NCBI RefSeq assembly: GCF_963576615.1
Contig: NC_088708.1
Span: forward strand, 26,729,191-26,793,190
Length of the DNA: 64,000 nucleotides
Source of the DNA: Watersipora subatra
Taxonomy: Eukaryota > Bryozoa > Gymnolaemata > Cheilostomatida > Watersiporidae
Direction: 5' to 3'
Shown: positions 25,801 through 37,800 of the stretch, one piece after another
How the letters are laid out: each line of letters begins with the position of its first letter
Position numbering within the stretch: position 1 is the stretch's first letter
Made by a program: the position numbers and the translations under genes
The notes under the pieces: model-generated
What the model was told of the DNA's origin: nothing
The model's database searches: none
Seen by the model: the letters and a program-made list of their open reading frames with translations, nothing else

Positions 25801-28800
25801 TGCATGCATTTCAGTTGCTGAATTGGTGATTTGATGTGAAAGTATCTAAAGATTGCTCGAATTCAATTCAAAATTAGATTTCTAAACTTTGGCTCTTCTT
25901 ATCTGTACTAGCAAAATGCATACTGATATTTCCTGTGTTTTGAAAGTTGATTTTTGTGGCGTCCTTTGATGCATAAAAGCATGTGAAACCATGAATATTT
26001 CACTCTTCAAATTATGCTTTTTTCAAAGCATTTTCTTTTTAAATATTGAACACTGCACTGGATTTTTCAACAAGTCAAAATGTTAATCTTTGAAGATTGC
26101 AACAGCTCTGAGGGCCATCTGGTTTGCAGTCAAGATCCCTTGTTATCACTTTCACAATGGCCATTTATATTAGTTTTTTTGTTACTGGAAGTTTAAGTTA
26201 ACACTGTTTCAACTGAAACCACACACACTATACAAATAATTGATTACTACTAACCTTTTTTATACAAATAACCTAAAAAATCAGTCGCTAGGATTGTACA
26301 TTAAATTGAAAGCAATAACTAACTGAAATGTTTAAACAACTTTGTAGAATATATCAACAGTTAATTAAGTTGTGTACTTCGGATTTCAGCACATTCAACA
26401 AGAATCAACTTAGCTTACATATCGGGTTCTCCGACATGTAAGCTAAGGAGGAAACTCACAGGCATTATTTCATCGGAGTACTAACAAACATTATATGTCA
26501 TTTTGTGAATTAGCTGATTGTGATACCGTGACACCGTGATACCATGGTATTGTGATACTGTGGTACTGTGATATTGTGGTACTGTGATATTGTGATACTG
26601 TGCTGCTGTGATATTGTGATATTGTGGTACTGTGATACTGTGATGTTGTGATACTGTGATATCGTGGTACTGTGATATTGTGATACTGTGATATTGTGAT
26701 ACTGTGATATTGTGATACTGTGATATTGTGGTATTGTGATACTGTGATGTTGTGATACCATGGGACCGTGGTACTGTGATATTGTGATGCTGTGATACCG
26801 TGATACTGTGATACCGTGGTACTGTGATATTGTGGTACTGTGATATTGTGATACTGTGGTACTGTGATATTGTGATACTGTGATACTGTGATATTGTGAT
26901 ACTGTGATACTATGATATTGTGATACTGTGATACTGTGATATTGTGGTACTGTGATATTGTGATACTGTTATATTGTGATACTGTGGTACTGTGATACTG
27001 TGGTACTGTGATATTGTGGTACTGTGATATTGTGATACTATGGTACTGTAATACTGTGATATTGTGTTACTGTGGTACTGTGATACCGTGGTACCGTGAT
27101 ATTGTGATACTGTGATACTGTGGTACTGTGATTAGCTTATAGCCTGTGCTTACTTCTTTTTCACTTTATTTCATTAGTTTGGCATCTGCCCTTTCATAAT
27201 GATTAGCATAGAAAGTCAGTTCATATTGAAATGGTTGAAATGATAGTTAGGTCATATTGGTTAAAATGAATTTTATGCTTAAAATAAAGTTAAAATGTGG
27301 TTACTTTCAAGTTTTCATTTTATCAGTGAACTCACTTTAAATAGCATTGCATGCTTCTGAATGTGAGCTCATAATAGAGATTTTTTCAATGCGCACAATT
27401 TCCATGTTATCTCTCATCTATGGTATTATGAATCGACATCATTGAATTGCAAATGTATGTGTAAACATTTAGTCATCATTCATGTTTTGTTTTCCAGTTA
27501 ACAAAGGTTTGCCTTACCACGTTAGCCATGTTGAAGTCATAGCACCGGTAGTTGTGTTTCGTTATTTCTTTACATATAATCGGTTGTTGGTCATCACATG
27601 TCTGCGACAGTGTCCACTGACATAGCAAGATAATCTGTAGACTTAGGCGCAACATGAAATAGTGTTGAGGCATTCTACAACACACACTGTCATATAATTA
27701 GAGTGCCTTAACAGTTTCACTGTTGTCATATTCATAGTTTATCGACTTAAAAGCTGTCACATCCTGAAAATTGTTAAATATTTAATGCATAACGCTAGCA
27801 ATCATTGTCGAGCTCATTAATATACGGAATTGGTAGTTGCTAGTATTGCAAATAAATTGTCCAGTCTAGGCACAATAATTAGTGTCACAGCAGAGTTATT
27901 TCGTAAACTTGCAACTTGTTAAGTTCCCGATCAACGCAACGCAATTCTGGAAGCGCACGCATACTTGCCATCCGTTGTGAGACAATCCCTAAGTCTGTTT
28001 GCTTCAAGGGATTCTTTTGTCTACATTTCCGCTAGCATTTACAATGCCAAATATCTTTCTATGGAGTATCCTACTCAAGGAGTACTTGAAGTAGACCTAC
28101 CAATCTCAGCGATGAATGAAATATACAGTATTTGATTCCAGGTGCATTTCAAATAGCTCATGCCTTGAAATTTCCATTTTTAGCCCCTTCTTTCATTATT
28201 CATTTCAAACACAATGCCTCAGTTTTATTTCTCAGCTCAAATCTCCAGTTCTATTTGAAGACTATCCCCTGTAATTACCCGTCAGCGGAACCTTCTTTGA
28301 GAAAGAGTCAACCATTGTTCTGTTCCAGCAATTCAGGGTGAAATTTGGTTAGAACTAATTTTACCTAATTCAATTCTAACTTTAATTTACTTAAAGTTAT
28401 ATATTTTCTGTTTGCTCTGCTTCATTAGAAATTATGAAAAAAAAATGCTGGAAGATTTAGTTGGAAAATATTCCTCTCATTCAATTTGACTTTTCATCTT
28501 GCACGCTTTTGTCTCACAGAAGCATTCATCAGGTTTAACGGCTTGCAATGAGTTGTTTTTATAACAGAACAAATAAACTAGCTTTCTTCAAATGGCAAGC
28601 TGGCCAGGGAAGTTATAAGTGTATCTCAAGCAATGATATTGTTGGCAAAGTGTTTATGAAGAAAATATATTAATACAACTCAATGGAAAGATTTTGAATG
28701 ATGCCTTCTGTCAAGGTGTGAGTGCAATCGTTTAAGAATTCCACCATTGTTATGGCCAAATGCATGTCGCTTTATTGTTTTCATTTGGTGAATAATTGCT

Positions 28801-31800
28801 CATTGTAATCTCTTTTCTTGATTAACGATGCACAAGAGCTCGCTTCACTCATGGCTAATGGAGTCAGACAAAAGTCAGGCTTTCTTCCTCTTCCAATATC
28901 TTACTTTCTCCGTTGCAATCTCAACTCGCGGCTACATCTATTTACTTTTACCATTTACCTTACTCCTTTTTAAATGAACTCGAAGGCTTATAAATATAGA
29001 AAGAATCACAAGATCTGAGCATGTTTTTGTGAAAAATTATTATTATTATCATGCATTTCGCTTTCAACAAAGCAGCATCCAGTAGTGATTCAGTAGCACA
29101 AAGTATGATTACACAGGATGGGCTAGTATCAGGACATTGTTTAAAGCTTTGTCAGATCGAGACTACGGCGAGTCGAGCTAATATTTACTAAAGATTAACA
29201 TTACAGTTTATCCTCTTCATCGCATACTTATTCCAGTTACATGTTTTGCTTATAGTAATGGTCGGTCTTGAGGAGTCGATTATAAATCAACATAAAGTCA
29301 AATGGCCAGTACTTGTGTAATCATAGAGACGCTCAATACTATTTACTCGTCATGAATAAAAAAATGTTTCAAAAATTAAAAGATCTGTATCCCTATAACG
29401 CTCTTCTCCCCTGGCTTAACAATTCAATATTACTATTATTACTATTATCACTAATATTACTATTATTGCTAATATTTCTACTCAAACATTCAATATTACT
29501 AATATTATTATTCAAACATTCAATATTACTAATCATAGTAAGTCAACAATATACTATATAACAATATACTAATCATAGAGAGTCAACAATACAAGTCTCA
29601 GTGGAACTAATTTACAGATTGTCACAATAGAGAAAGAGTTACCTTAGAGAACAGAACTTGACTCTTACAATCTTTGCAAAGTAATGAACAGAATCCAGAG
29701 GGAGTGGCCTTTAAGTATAGACTGTCTATGCATTCCGCCGACTAATCATTCTACACACATTTTAGTCAATAAGTAGACAGCTTGCCAAGTTGCTCTATTA
29801 TGCCATCTATTCGGTGTTATTGAATGTTGATTTCACGCTGCGCCCAGTCACCATTGTCTTCCATCATGAAACAATACTGTGTTTTGTAGTTGCCGCCATT
29901 GAAATGCACGTATTGTAAACATTGCTTGGGCTAACGATCAATCAGTCGAGAGTATCTGCCAGCCAATCACACGACTTTATTATGGATAGCTCAACCAATC
30001 TTGAGCGATTTCTTGTGAATGCACTGGGCAACTGGAAGAATTGAAGGATTATTTGCAATCGTGTTTTCCAGTTTGGTATTACATTAGTAATGCGGGGTTT
30101 TTACCTTTTGTGGCATTCATATAGTGGACTATCAGCTGTGCGTGTACATAATACTGTACATAATACTGCACATTATACTGTACATTATACTGTACATTAC
30201 ACAGTAAAAAAGATCCTCAGTATGGTACTAGATTTTTGAAAACCAATATACCATAACCAATATTTATATACTGCTTCTGGTCAAAAAACAATTGAATATA
30301 GAGCTCCATCACAATGGAGCAGTCTCCCCATAGATATAGTAAACCCATAGATATAGGGTTTACTATATCTATGAGTCTCCCAATAGACTTATGTAAAATC
30401 TAAACACTCAATAGCTTTAAATGAGATGTCAAGAGCCACTTGTTTAACCTAAATTAACCAAGACCAGCCTACTTTTCAAATTTTGATGAAATGATGAATG
30501 TTGTCTTCATTGTCAAGTCATACCAACTTCTGTGGGCTCAGTGCCTTGACTAGCTGCAGTGCTACTGCGCATGCGAGCCTCATACCTTATGTAGAAATTA
30601 GGCTTTCATTTATTCCTGTTTTTTCTTTAATCAATATTGTAACTATATTTATTTTTGCTTAATGTTATATTTTTACCAATTGCTAAAATAAAACAGACAC
30701 ACAATTAACTGAAAGGGCAAACTGCAACATCCACATCAAGTGCTTCATCAACAATATCTTGCTAGTACCCAGTATTCATAGTCTTTGGTACTATACTGTA
30801 CTATATAAAAACCATATTCATGTCATTTTTTCCCGTACAGATTGTAGAGGGTTTTGTTTCGTCAGCTCAGGCATGGTAGAAATTTTTTATGTTATGGGAC
30901 TATAGCATTTCTTAAGCTTTTAGTAGTCGGAAAAAATATTTAGTTCGATTTGGGGTCTGCGATGAGTAATTACTAATTTTGGAAACCTATGCTTATCCAT
31001 AAACTTGGAGTTGTCCTCTGCATGTGACTTTTTTCAAGATCATATCGACATGGTTTTTACTTCATCAATTAGAAGATAACCTTCGGCTCAATCAAATGAA
31101 AGCTTTTTTAGCATTCATTAAACATCTCTGTTTTGTGGGCTATTGTAGCCTACAAACATTAAATATTGGTGAATATCTCAGGCCACATGTTTCCTGGTGA
31201 TTTTCCGAGTGATATTCTGTCCATAAGGTCTTGAAGACTCAGCTCTTGCGTACCATGGACTGCCCCTACCGTAATAAATGTTACAGCTATTTGAATTTGG
31301 GAGTCTAGTCTTTGGGAGTCAAAAGCACCCTTCAGTCTGCTACATTATTCAACATTGGTTCATGTTTGTTGCAGCAACCACCTGCTCTGGATCAGTGCTG
31401 TCACAGCTCTTCAAAAAGTGATAGAGGCGGTACCAACATTTCTCAGTGGCTACCTTCCTGATATTCTGAGGGAGATCAGCACCCACAGTGGGATTGTAAA
31501 ATTGGGTGGTGATGTCTACAAGGGCTATAAGGCACAGCTTCCTCTGAGGCTGAAAACTCTACGGTAGTTTATCCCACAGCCTGTTCATTTGGTGTTTAGG
31601 ATTATGGAAGTTTGCATCTATTTTCAATTGGGTTTTTCATTGTTCAAATTACACTTACACGTTTGCAGAAGGTCTAAAATTTTTACCAGATGAAAAGTAT
31701 TATTGGCATAAAAACAGCAGCTTGGACAGGTACGCTTGTGTTATTTCTGACTGGGAAAGTTACTTCCATCGGGCAGCCTGATCAATGTTAAGGATTATCC

Positions 31801-34800
31801 ATTACCGAATGTCTATTCCCCTAATCAGAGATTTACCAGGAAGGAAAATCAATGTGTTTGGATAGTTCAATGAAAAATTTTCCTGTAATGAACTTTGTAA
31901 TTCACCAACAGAAATGTTATCCATGAGCGAGTATTGCCTAAACAATGCGTTTCATTGATTAGCTTTAGGCGTACCAGTTGGGCAGCAAGTGCTGTTGTTT
32001 CCATTGGATTTTCCCTCGCCTTTTTATTGGTTGAAAGTTTCCTGTTATATCCAACACACTTTGCTAAGGGATATTTTGTAAACGTGTTAACGCATGTATT
32101 GTACACAAGACGTCTTATTCATACATCCCGTGATTCTCATCCTTTATTCCCTACTCAGTGTTTGTATTAGTAGCTTATAGTTGATTGGTGGCCAAACTTG
32201 ATATAAAACATGTTATTTCTTTCTGCCTTCGCTATGCCTCTAAAACTTATAAATGAACTTGAAGGAGGTTTAACAGGGGAGGGGGACTAACATAGTGCTT
32301 TGTTTAATTGTCATGGATACATATTAGCAGTTGTGTTTTATTATACATGTGATATAAAATGTTCTCTTAAAACTTTGCATGATCAAGTAATATTATAAAT
32401 AAAAAATTAAGCTTTATCACCGATAAGATTCTGGATGAATTGTTACCAAGCCGTCGTTCTGTATTCGCGTATCCCTATAAAATTAAATTCTATCGTGAAT
32501 GCTCTGCCAACTCGCTGTTGCAGCATTTTAAAAAGTCAGCAAGCCCATAATGGCTTAGTTTTGGACTATCAATTAATAATATATAATTCACAATTGTAGT
32601 AGTAAAATGTGGGTTCACACATTTTAGTTAGTCCAATGATATGGTTAGAGCCATTTTTCTATTATTTCAAGTGCTCTGTAGCTAAGGTAAATGCTTTGAT
32701 TAACAAGGTTATCATTAGATAGACATTGATAAACAATAGGTCATTGTCAGCATGACAGAATGCTTGGAAATGATGATGTTCAATGCTCTGTTTAGCTGAC
32801 TTTCAATGTTTATTATTGTCAGAGAATGTGCTGCCAAAGAGTTTGCTCCTCGTGTCCTCGTTCCCGTATTCAGTAAAGTTTACGCCGAAGTGTCTGCTGA
32901 CAAGGTAAGATAACTTGTCTACCAAGGTCTACAGCATTATTTTGTATGATATTTCTTATGGAAGTTAATGTAGTCTCGCGGCTATCGCCTTATAAAGCTC
33001 AGCAGATGTCACATAGAGACTTTTTAAGAAATATTTTTCTTTGTAAGGGAAAGAAACAACCAGTAGACAAGAAATCTTCTGTCTAGAAAATAGTATGCAA
33101 AAACCTCATCTCTTTTTTGCGAAATGGTCGCCGGTTTTTGTTGCAGTCCATGTAGCTTTAGTTACACAAGTTGGATCAATTTATCCATTTTTTATCTTTT
33201 TTGCCAAACTAGTTTTGCTCCGTTGAAATGTTAGCCTCATTGATGTTACCATCATGTTCAGCTTGTTATGAAGCTATTTCCAGATCGCGTTTGGTTCTGT
33301 AAAACCCATACGAGACAGAATGTGTATTTTACAGATGGCTGTTGAGCAGCTGATGGCTGTTGTGGCTGAGCACGTGGAGCGCATGTCACGGGAGGACCTC
33401 GCTGGCTCGCACCATAAACTCCTTGACTTTCTGCTGCTGGCTCTAGACTACAGGGCTTCACACTCTTCGGTAAATTATTCGTCTTCTCACTCGTGTCTCC
33501 TTTCAACTCTCCATAAGCCGGGCTGATGCAAGTGTCTACGCATGTTGTTATAGTGCTGTTATTTAAGCTAAAATCAATGCTCACTACCATGGATGAGTAA
33601 TTGTTTAAATTGTTATCTTCACAATTGTTTATATCTAATCAGAATTGTTCAAGAATATGTATGTAAGAAGTGCATTGATCAATGAAATTACATCTTCAAG
33701 TTCACTATCAAAGATCACTTCTTATTTTATGATGTGGCAATAAATTTGTCTTAATGATGAGAAGCTCCTTTGTGGAGACATTTAAATTCACGGAGTCACC
33801 TAGCACCCAAAATAGACTTTTGAAACGTGAACGATGCCAGAGCGTTTTGAGCAAGGGCCACTATTAGCATGGAAAGCTTTATATACTTTAGTGGCAGCAT
33901 TATAGGGAAGCGTTGTTTCACCACTTCCTTGTCATGCATTCACACCTGCTTTATTCTTTGCGCTGCACCAGTAGAAAGTTGGTACTTTAATTTTTTATTC
34001 GCAGCTTGTCATCGTTGTATTAAGAGTTTTGTCGCGGATACTCATGGGATGTGTTGCATGTCGCAGGCTTTCTGTATTAATACAGTGATGGAATTGTATA
34101 CAACAGGTTCGCTTTATGAAAATCAAAAAATTTTTGTGTTGGTTTGGTTTGCAGTTGGTCTCAGGCGATGGATGGAATCCAAATAATTTGATTTTGGACA
34201 ATGAAAGGGATGCATGCTTTTACACATTTGGTTTGCTACACGTAATGGCTGGTTTGCTGTCTATATATAGCTTGCGACTGTCATTTTACTATGAACTTCC
34301 ATTGTGACAAGGTCAGGGAATAATAAACTTGCTCACAAGTATGTGTTCTCTTCTAGGCCGACCTACAGGAAGTTGAATCCACAGAGGGTACAGTCATAGC
34401 AGCTGTACTCAAGATGGTTGTCAAACTGTCGGAGGCCTCCTTCAGGCCGATGTATTTCAAGGTATCATCCTTTTACACAGCATTAGTGTTTTAGTTCCTT
34501 CCATTTAGATTGTCTTACAGTAGCAACAGTTTTGTGTATTTTGAAAGTATGTTCCCCACATGCTTTTCTCTCTGATATGCTTATTCATTGCAGCTTCTGG
34601 CTGGCACTAGAAAAATCAGAAGACTTTTTTCAAGTGCCTAAACTTTAACGCTATTAGAACATTATCATAGGCAGGTATTCACATAAGTGAAATAAACTAT
34701 CATTAAATATCTATAATAAGTTGTCTCCTCATTATTATGGTGGTTAGAAAAAAAGACAACTCTTAATTTTGCGTTCAATAATCAGTAATGAATAGTTGAT

Positions 34801-37800
34801 AAAGGATTTGTTAAAAAGCATTCTGTTGAAAAGGTACCCAGTTTTTCTAATATTAACAGCAATTAAATTGTCAATGTATATTATATCTATGAAAGACCCC
34901 TTAGACCCCTTTGGTTCTGAGCTGGACTTGTGGATTAAATGGTGAGCTGAACACCATTCAGCAGTACTAATTGCCACGATCTCCATGGAAAATTACTCTA
35001 TTTCTGTTTATTCTACATTACATGTCGGTGGATACTCTCACTAAAGGGACGGGTCTCGTTTCTTCAACTTTTCATTCCAGTTGCGCTGCCTCGCATAGTT
35101 TACTAGAAGATAGTTGGTATAATATTTGCATACAGAAGTTAACGAGTCTGGTTGGTTTGTTGTGAAGCCTTAACAACATTTCCAGCTGAGCTTTTAGTTC
35201 TTTTTTTTCTTTATTATCAACCAGTGGTTCGTATCCATGATTGGAAACGGGTGGTAAGCTTTGGCAAGAGCCAATTGGTAATACACTTTGTCAGTAGTAT
35301 AGGGCACCTTCAGGATACGATTTTGATCCGTTCCAGGGTTGGCATCGTATGGTGAAAAAATCATATGTAGGAGTATAGAAACCATAGTAATTATTTAATG
35401 CAAACATTCCCTGGTAAAAATCTTCAAAATTTTATATAACTGCTGTACATCTATATATATAGTTCTCAAAGTTGGTCGTATGTGTATTTGTGTATTCGTC
35501 ATTTGTCCAGCTATAGCTATTATTTTAGCATTGCGCCCACACGTTACGATGCCCCTGTTTTTGGACCTCCAAATATTTTGGGAAAAAACACTTTGAGACC
35601 CAAGTATATGCAACACACACGATGCTTCATTGTCTTGTTTTCGTTACAGCTAATTTGTTCCGCCCCACAATATCGATAAAAATTTATTTACAAACTTAAA
35701 ATTTGGCGGTTTGTGTACTGATTAGATATCTTATTAAAAGAGAATCTATTATATTTTAATAAGATATATTAAAAGATAATAGATTGTCGCTAAACTTGCT
35801 GTTGGCTAAGTTTTTAACCAACGCCTAAACTCCAACGATAATTCAGTAATTATCGCTAAACGCATCGCTAAACTTGCCATGGTGAGTTATTCGGATCTGT
35901 TATATCCGGTATGCGTTATAATGAAAACGATTCGTCAATTTTTTGTTAGAAGTTTGAAGTTTACTAAAATATATACTAAAACTTCCTTCAAGTATGTGTT
36001 TAGTAAACTAAATTCATTTAAGTTAGATTCAGCGTTCGTGTTACACGTCTGTCTCGAAGGTAAGAACTCGCCACTTATTACATTGTAATGTTATATTATC
36101 TTAGAGATCATAACCACAAAATGCGCTAAAGTCATTGTAGGTACCTATAGTTACTAAGGTTAACGTAGTATTTTATTACTACTTTTTAATGATGATGATT
36201 TTTACCACGAGGTGATTGCATTAGATAATGACTATGGGCTTCTATACCACTCCATGTATGTCTATTATAGCCTACGATATTTTCGCATGCCAACACACGC
36301 ATGACAAACTTTGTCAAACGACTGTAACTTTCTGATACTCATGATACTCCATATCATGAGGAAAAAGTTTTGTGCAGGGCAACTAAATTAAAAATAAATA
36401 AAACAACTGTTAAGGTTTTCAAACAACCGTAAATTTAAAATTTCATAACTTGAAAGAAGTGTTTCATTAAAATAAATTAGAAAGAAAAATAAACATGCAA
36501 AGGTGTTTAAATATAAATGTGAAATCATTAGCAAGTAGTGGCTAAATATAGTCTATTTTGTTACGATTACAATCCAAATTTATTTGGTATACAATTATAT
36601 GATTTCAGTTCGTTTCAGTGTTGGCATGCGAAAATTGGCATGCCAATTTTTGCATGCCAACACTGAAATGATTTGAAATCGTATAATTGTGTACCAAATA
36701 ATTTTTTATTGTAATCGCACGAAATAAACTATATTAAGCCACTACTTGCTAATGATTTCACATTTACATCCAAGTACCTTTACATTTTTATTTTCCATTC
36801 TAATTTATTTCAACAAAACACTTCTTTCTAGTTATGAAATTTTGATCTTACAGTTGCTTGGGAACCTTTACAGTTGTTTTATTTATTTTTAATTTAGTTA
36901 TCCTGCACAAAACCTTTTCTTCATGGTACGAAGTTTGAAAGTCACTGTTATTTGACAAAGGTTAAAAACCTTTACAGTTGTTTTTATTTTCTCTCTTAAT
37001 TTCTTTCAACAACACAAAACACTTCTCTTATGATACGTAGTTTGAAAGTTAGAATGAAAAATGTTGTTATATGTTAAATACAAATCAATTACCGTCCACA
37101 GACTTTTATTACCCGGGCAACACTAGGTAGCACAGCTAGTATTAAAATATAGTAACAAAATAGTATATTAACCTTTTTAACTATAGTTACCTACAGTAAC
37201 TTTATTATATTCAGTGGTTATATTCTGAAATAAACTGTAGCATTATAATGTACCATAGGAAGTTCTTACCTTCAAGACAGACATATGTATAACATAAACT
37301 TTGAATTAACCTCAAATAAGTTTAGCTTACTGAACACAGACACTTGAAGCTAACCTTTAGTATGTATTTTTAACTATTTTACTGAGTTTCTGTCTTCTCT
37401 TTCGATATAATTTTTATTAGACCTGTTTAAAACTTTTTCAAACCTAATTCGGCAAGAAAGCCCAAACGATACTGTTTTTGTAATGAAATAGATTTTTGTT
37501 GGCAGGTTAATAGAAGTTGTCTGACCACTCATTTGTTTAAAGAGATCGCAATTCCAACTTTGCTGCTAGTTGCAATGGGAAAAATTACCGTTTCACACAC
37601 CAGAATCGCTAAATTCAGAGAAATCGGTCATCTTGTCTTTTTCAGGCATTGCGAAAATATTTTCGGTGAACAGCATTTTGGTATCTTTGTTATTTTGACG
37701 TACGTTATAAGCATACCGACTGCCAAATTTGAACTCGGGCGAAAATTTTATTGAATTCGTATGATGAAAAAGGTTTGTATGTTGAAGAAAAAAATCATCA

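Larger units (their letters stand above)
23088..27517. other. First intron of nested gene (minus) / HEATR1 intron (plus)
   Basis: No exon supported. Contents in order: repeat family B copy 3, a TAACGTAAAC-rich block (about 24017-24150) like the end of a transposon, repeat family A copy 2, a tRNA-derived SINE-like unit, an ATTTATTCATTCTAT tail and a 620-bp TGTGATACT minisatellite. Confidence 0.75.
27674..31374. other. HEATR1 intron upstream of the nested gene
   Basis: No gene. It should include the promoter of the antisense mucin gene near 27680-27900, but no clear TATA box or initiator was found. Simple ATTACT repeats lie at about 29420-29570, a 14-bp ACTGTACATT repeat at 30146-30206 and a perfect hairpin at 30329-30373. 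Confidence 0.7.

Noticed and set aside
26510-26761. Minus-strand frame of (QYHSITIS)-type repeats
   Set aside because: Produced by the 9-bp minisatellite. No start, splice or terminal signals.
29313-29561. Leu/Ile-rich frame
   Set aside because: Generated by ATTACT-type simple repeats at 29420-29570.
33869-34186. 105-codon Cys-rich frame between HEATR1 exons
   Set aside because: It lies in a HEATR1 intron, has no signal peptide or regular cysteine spacing, and no supporting signals.
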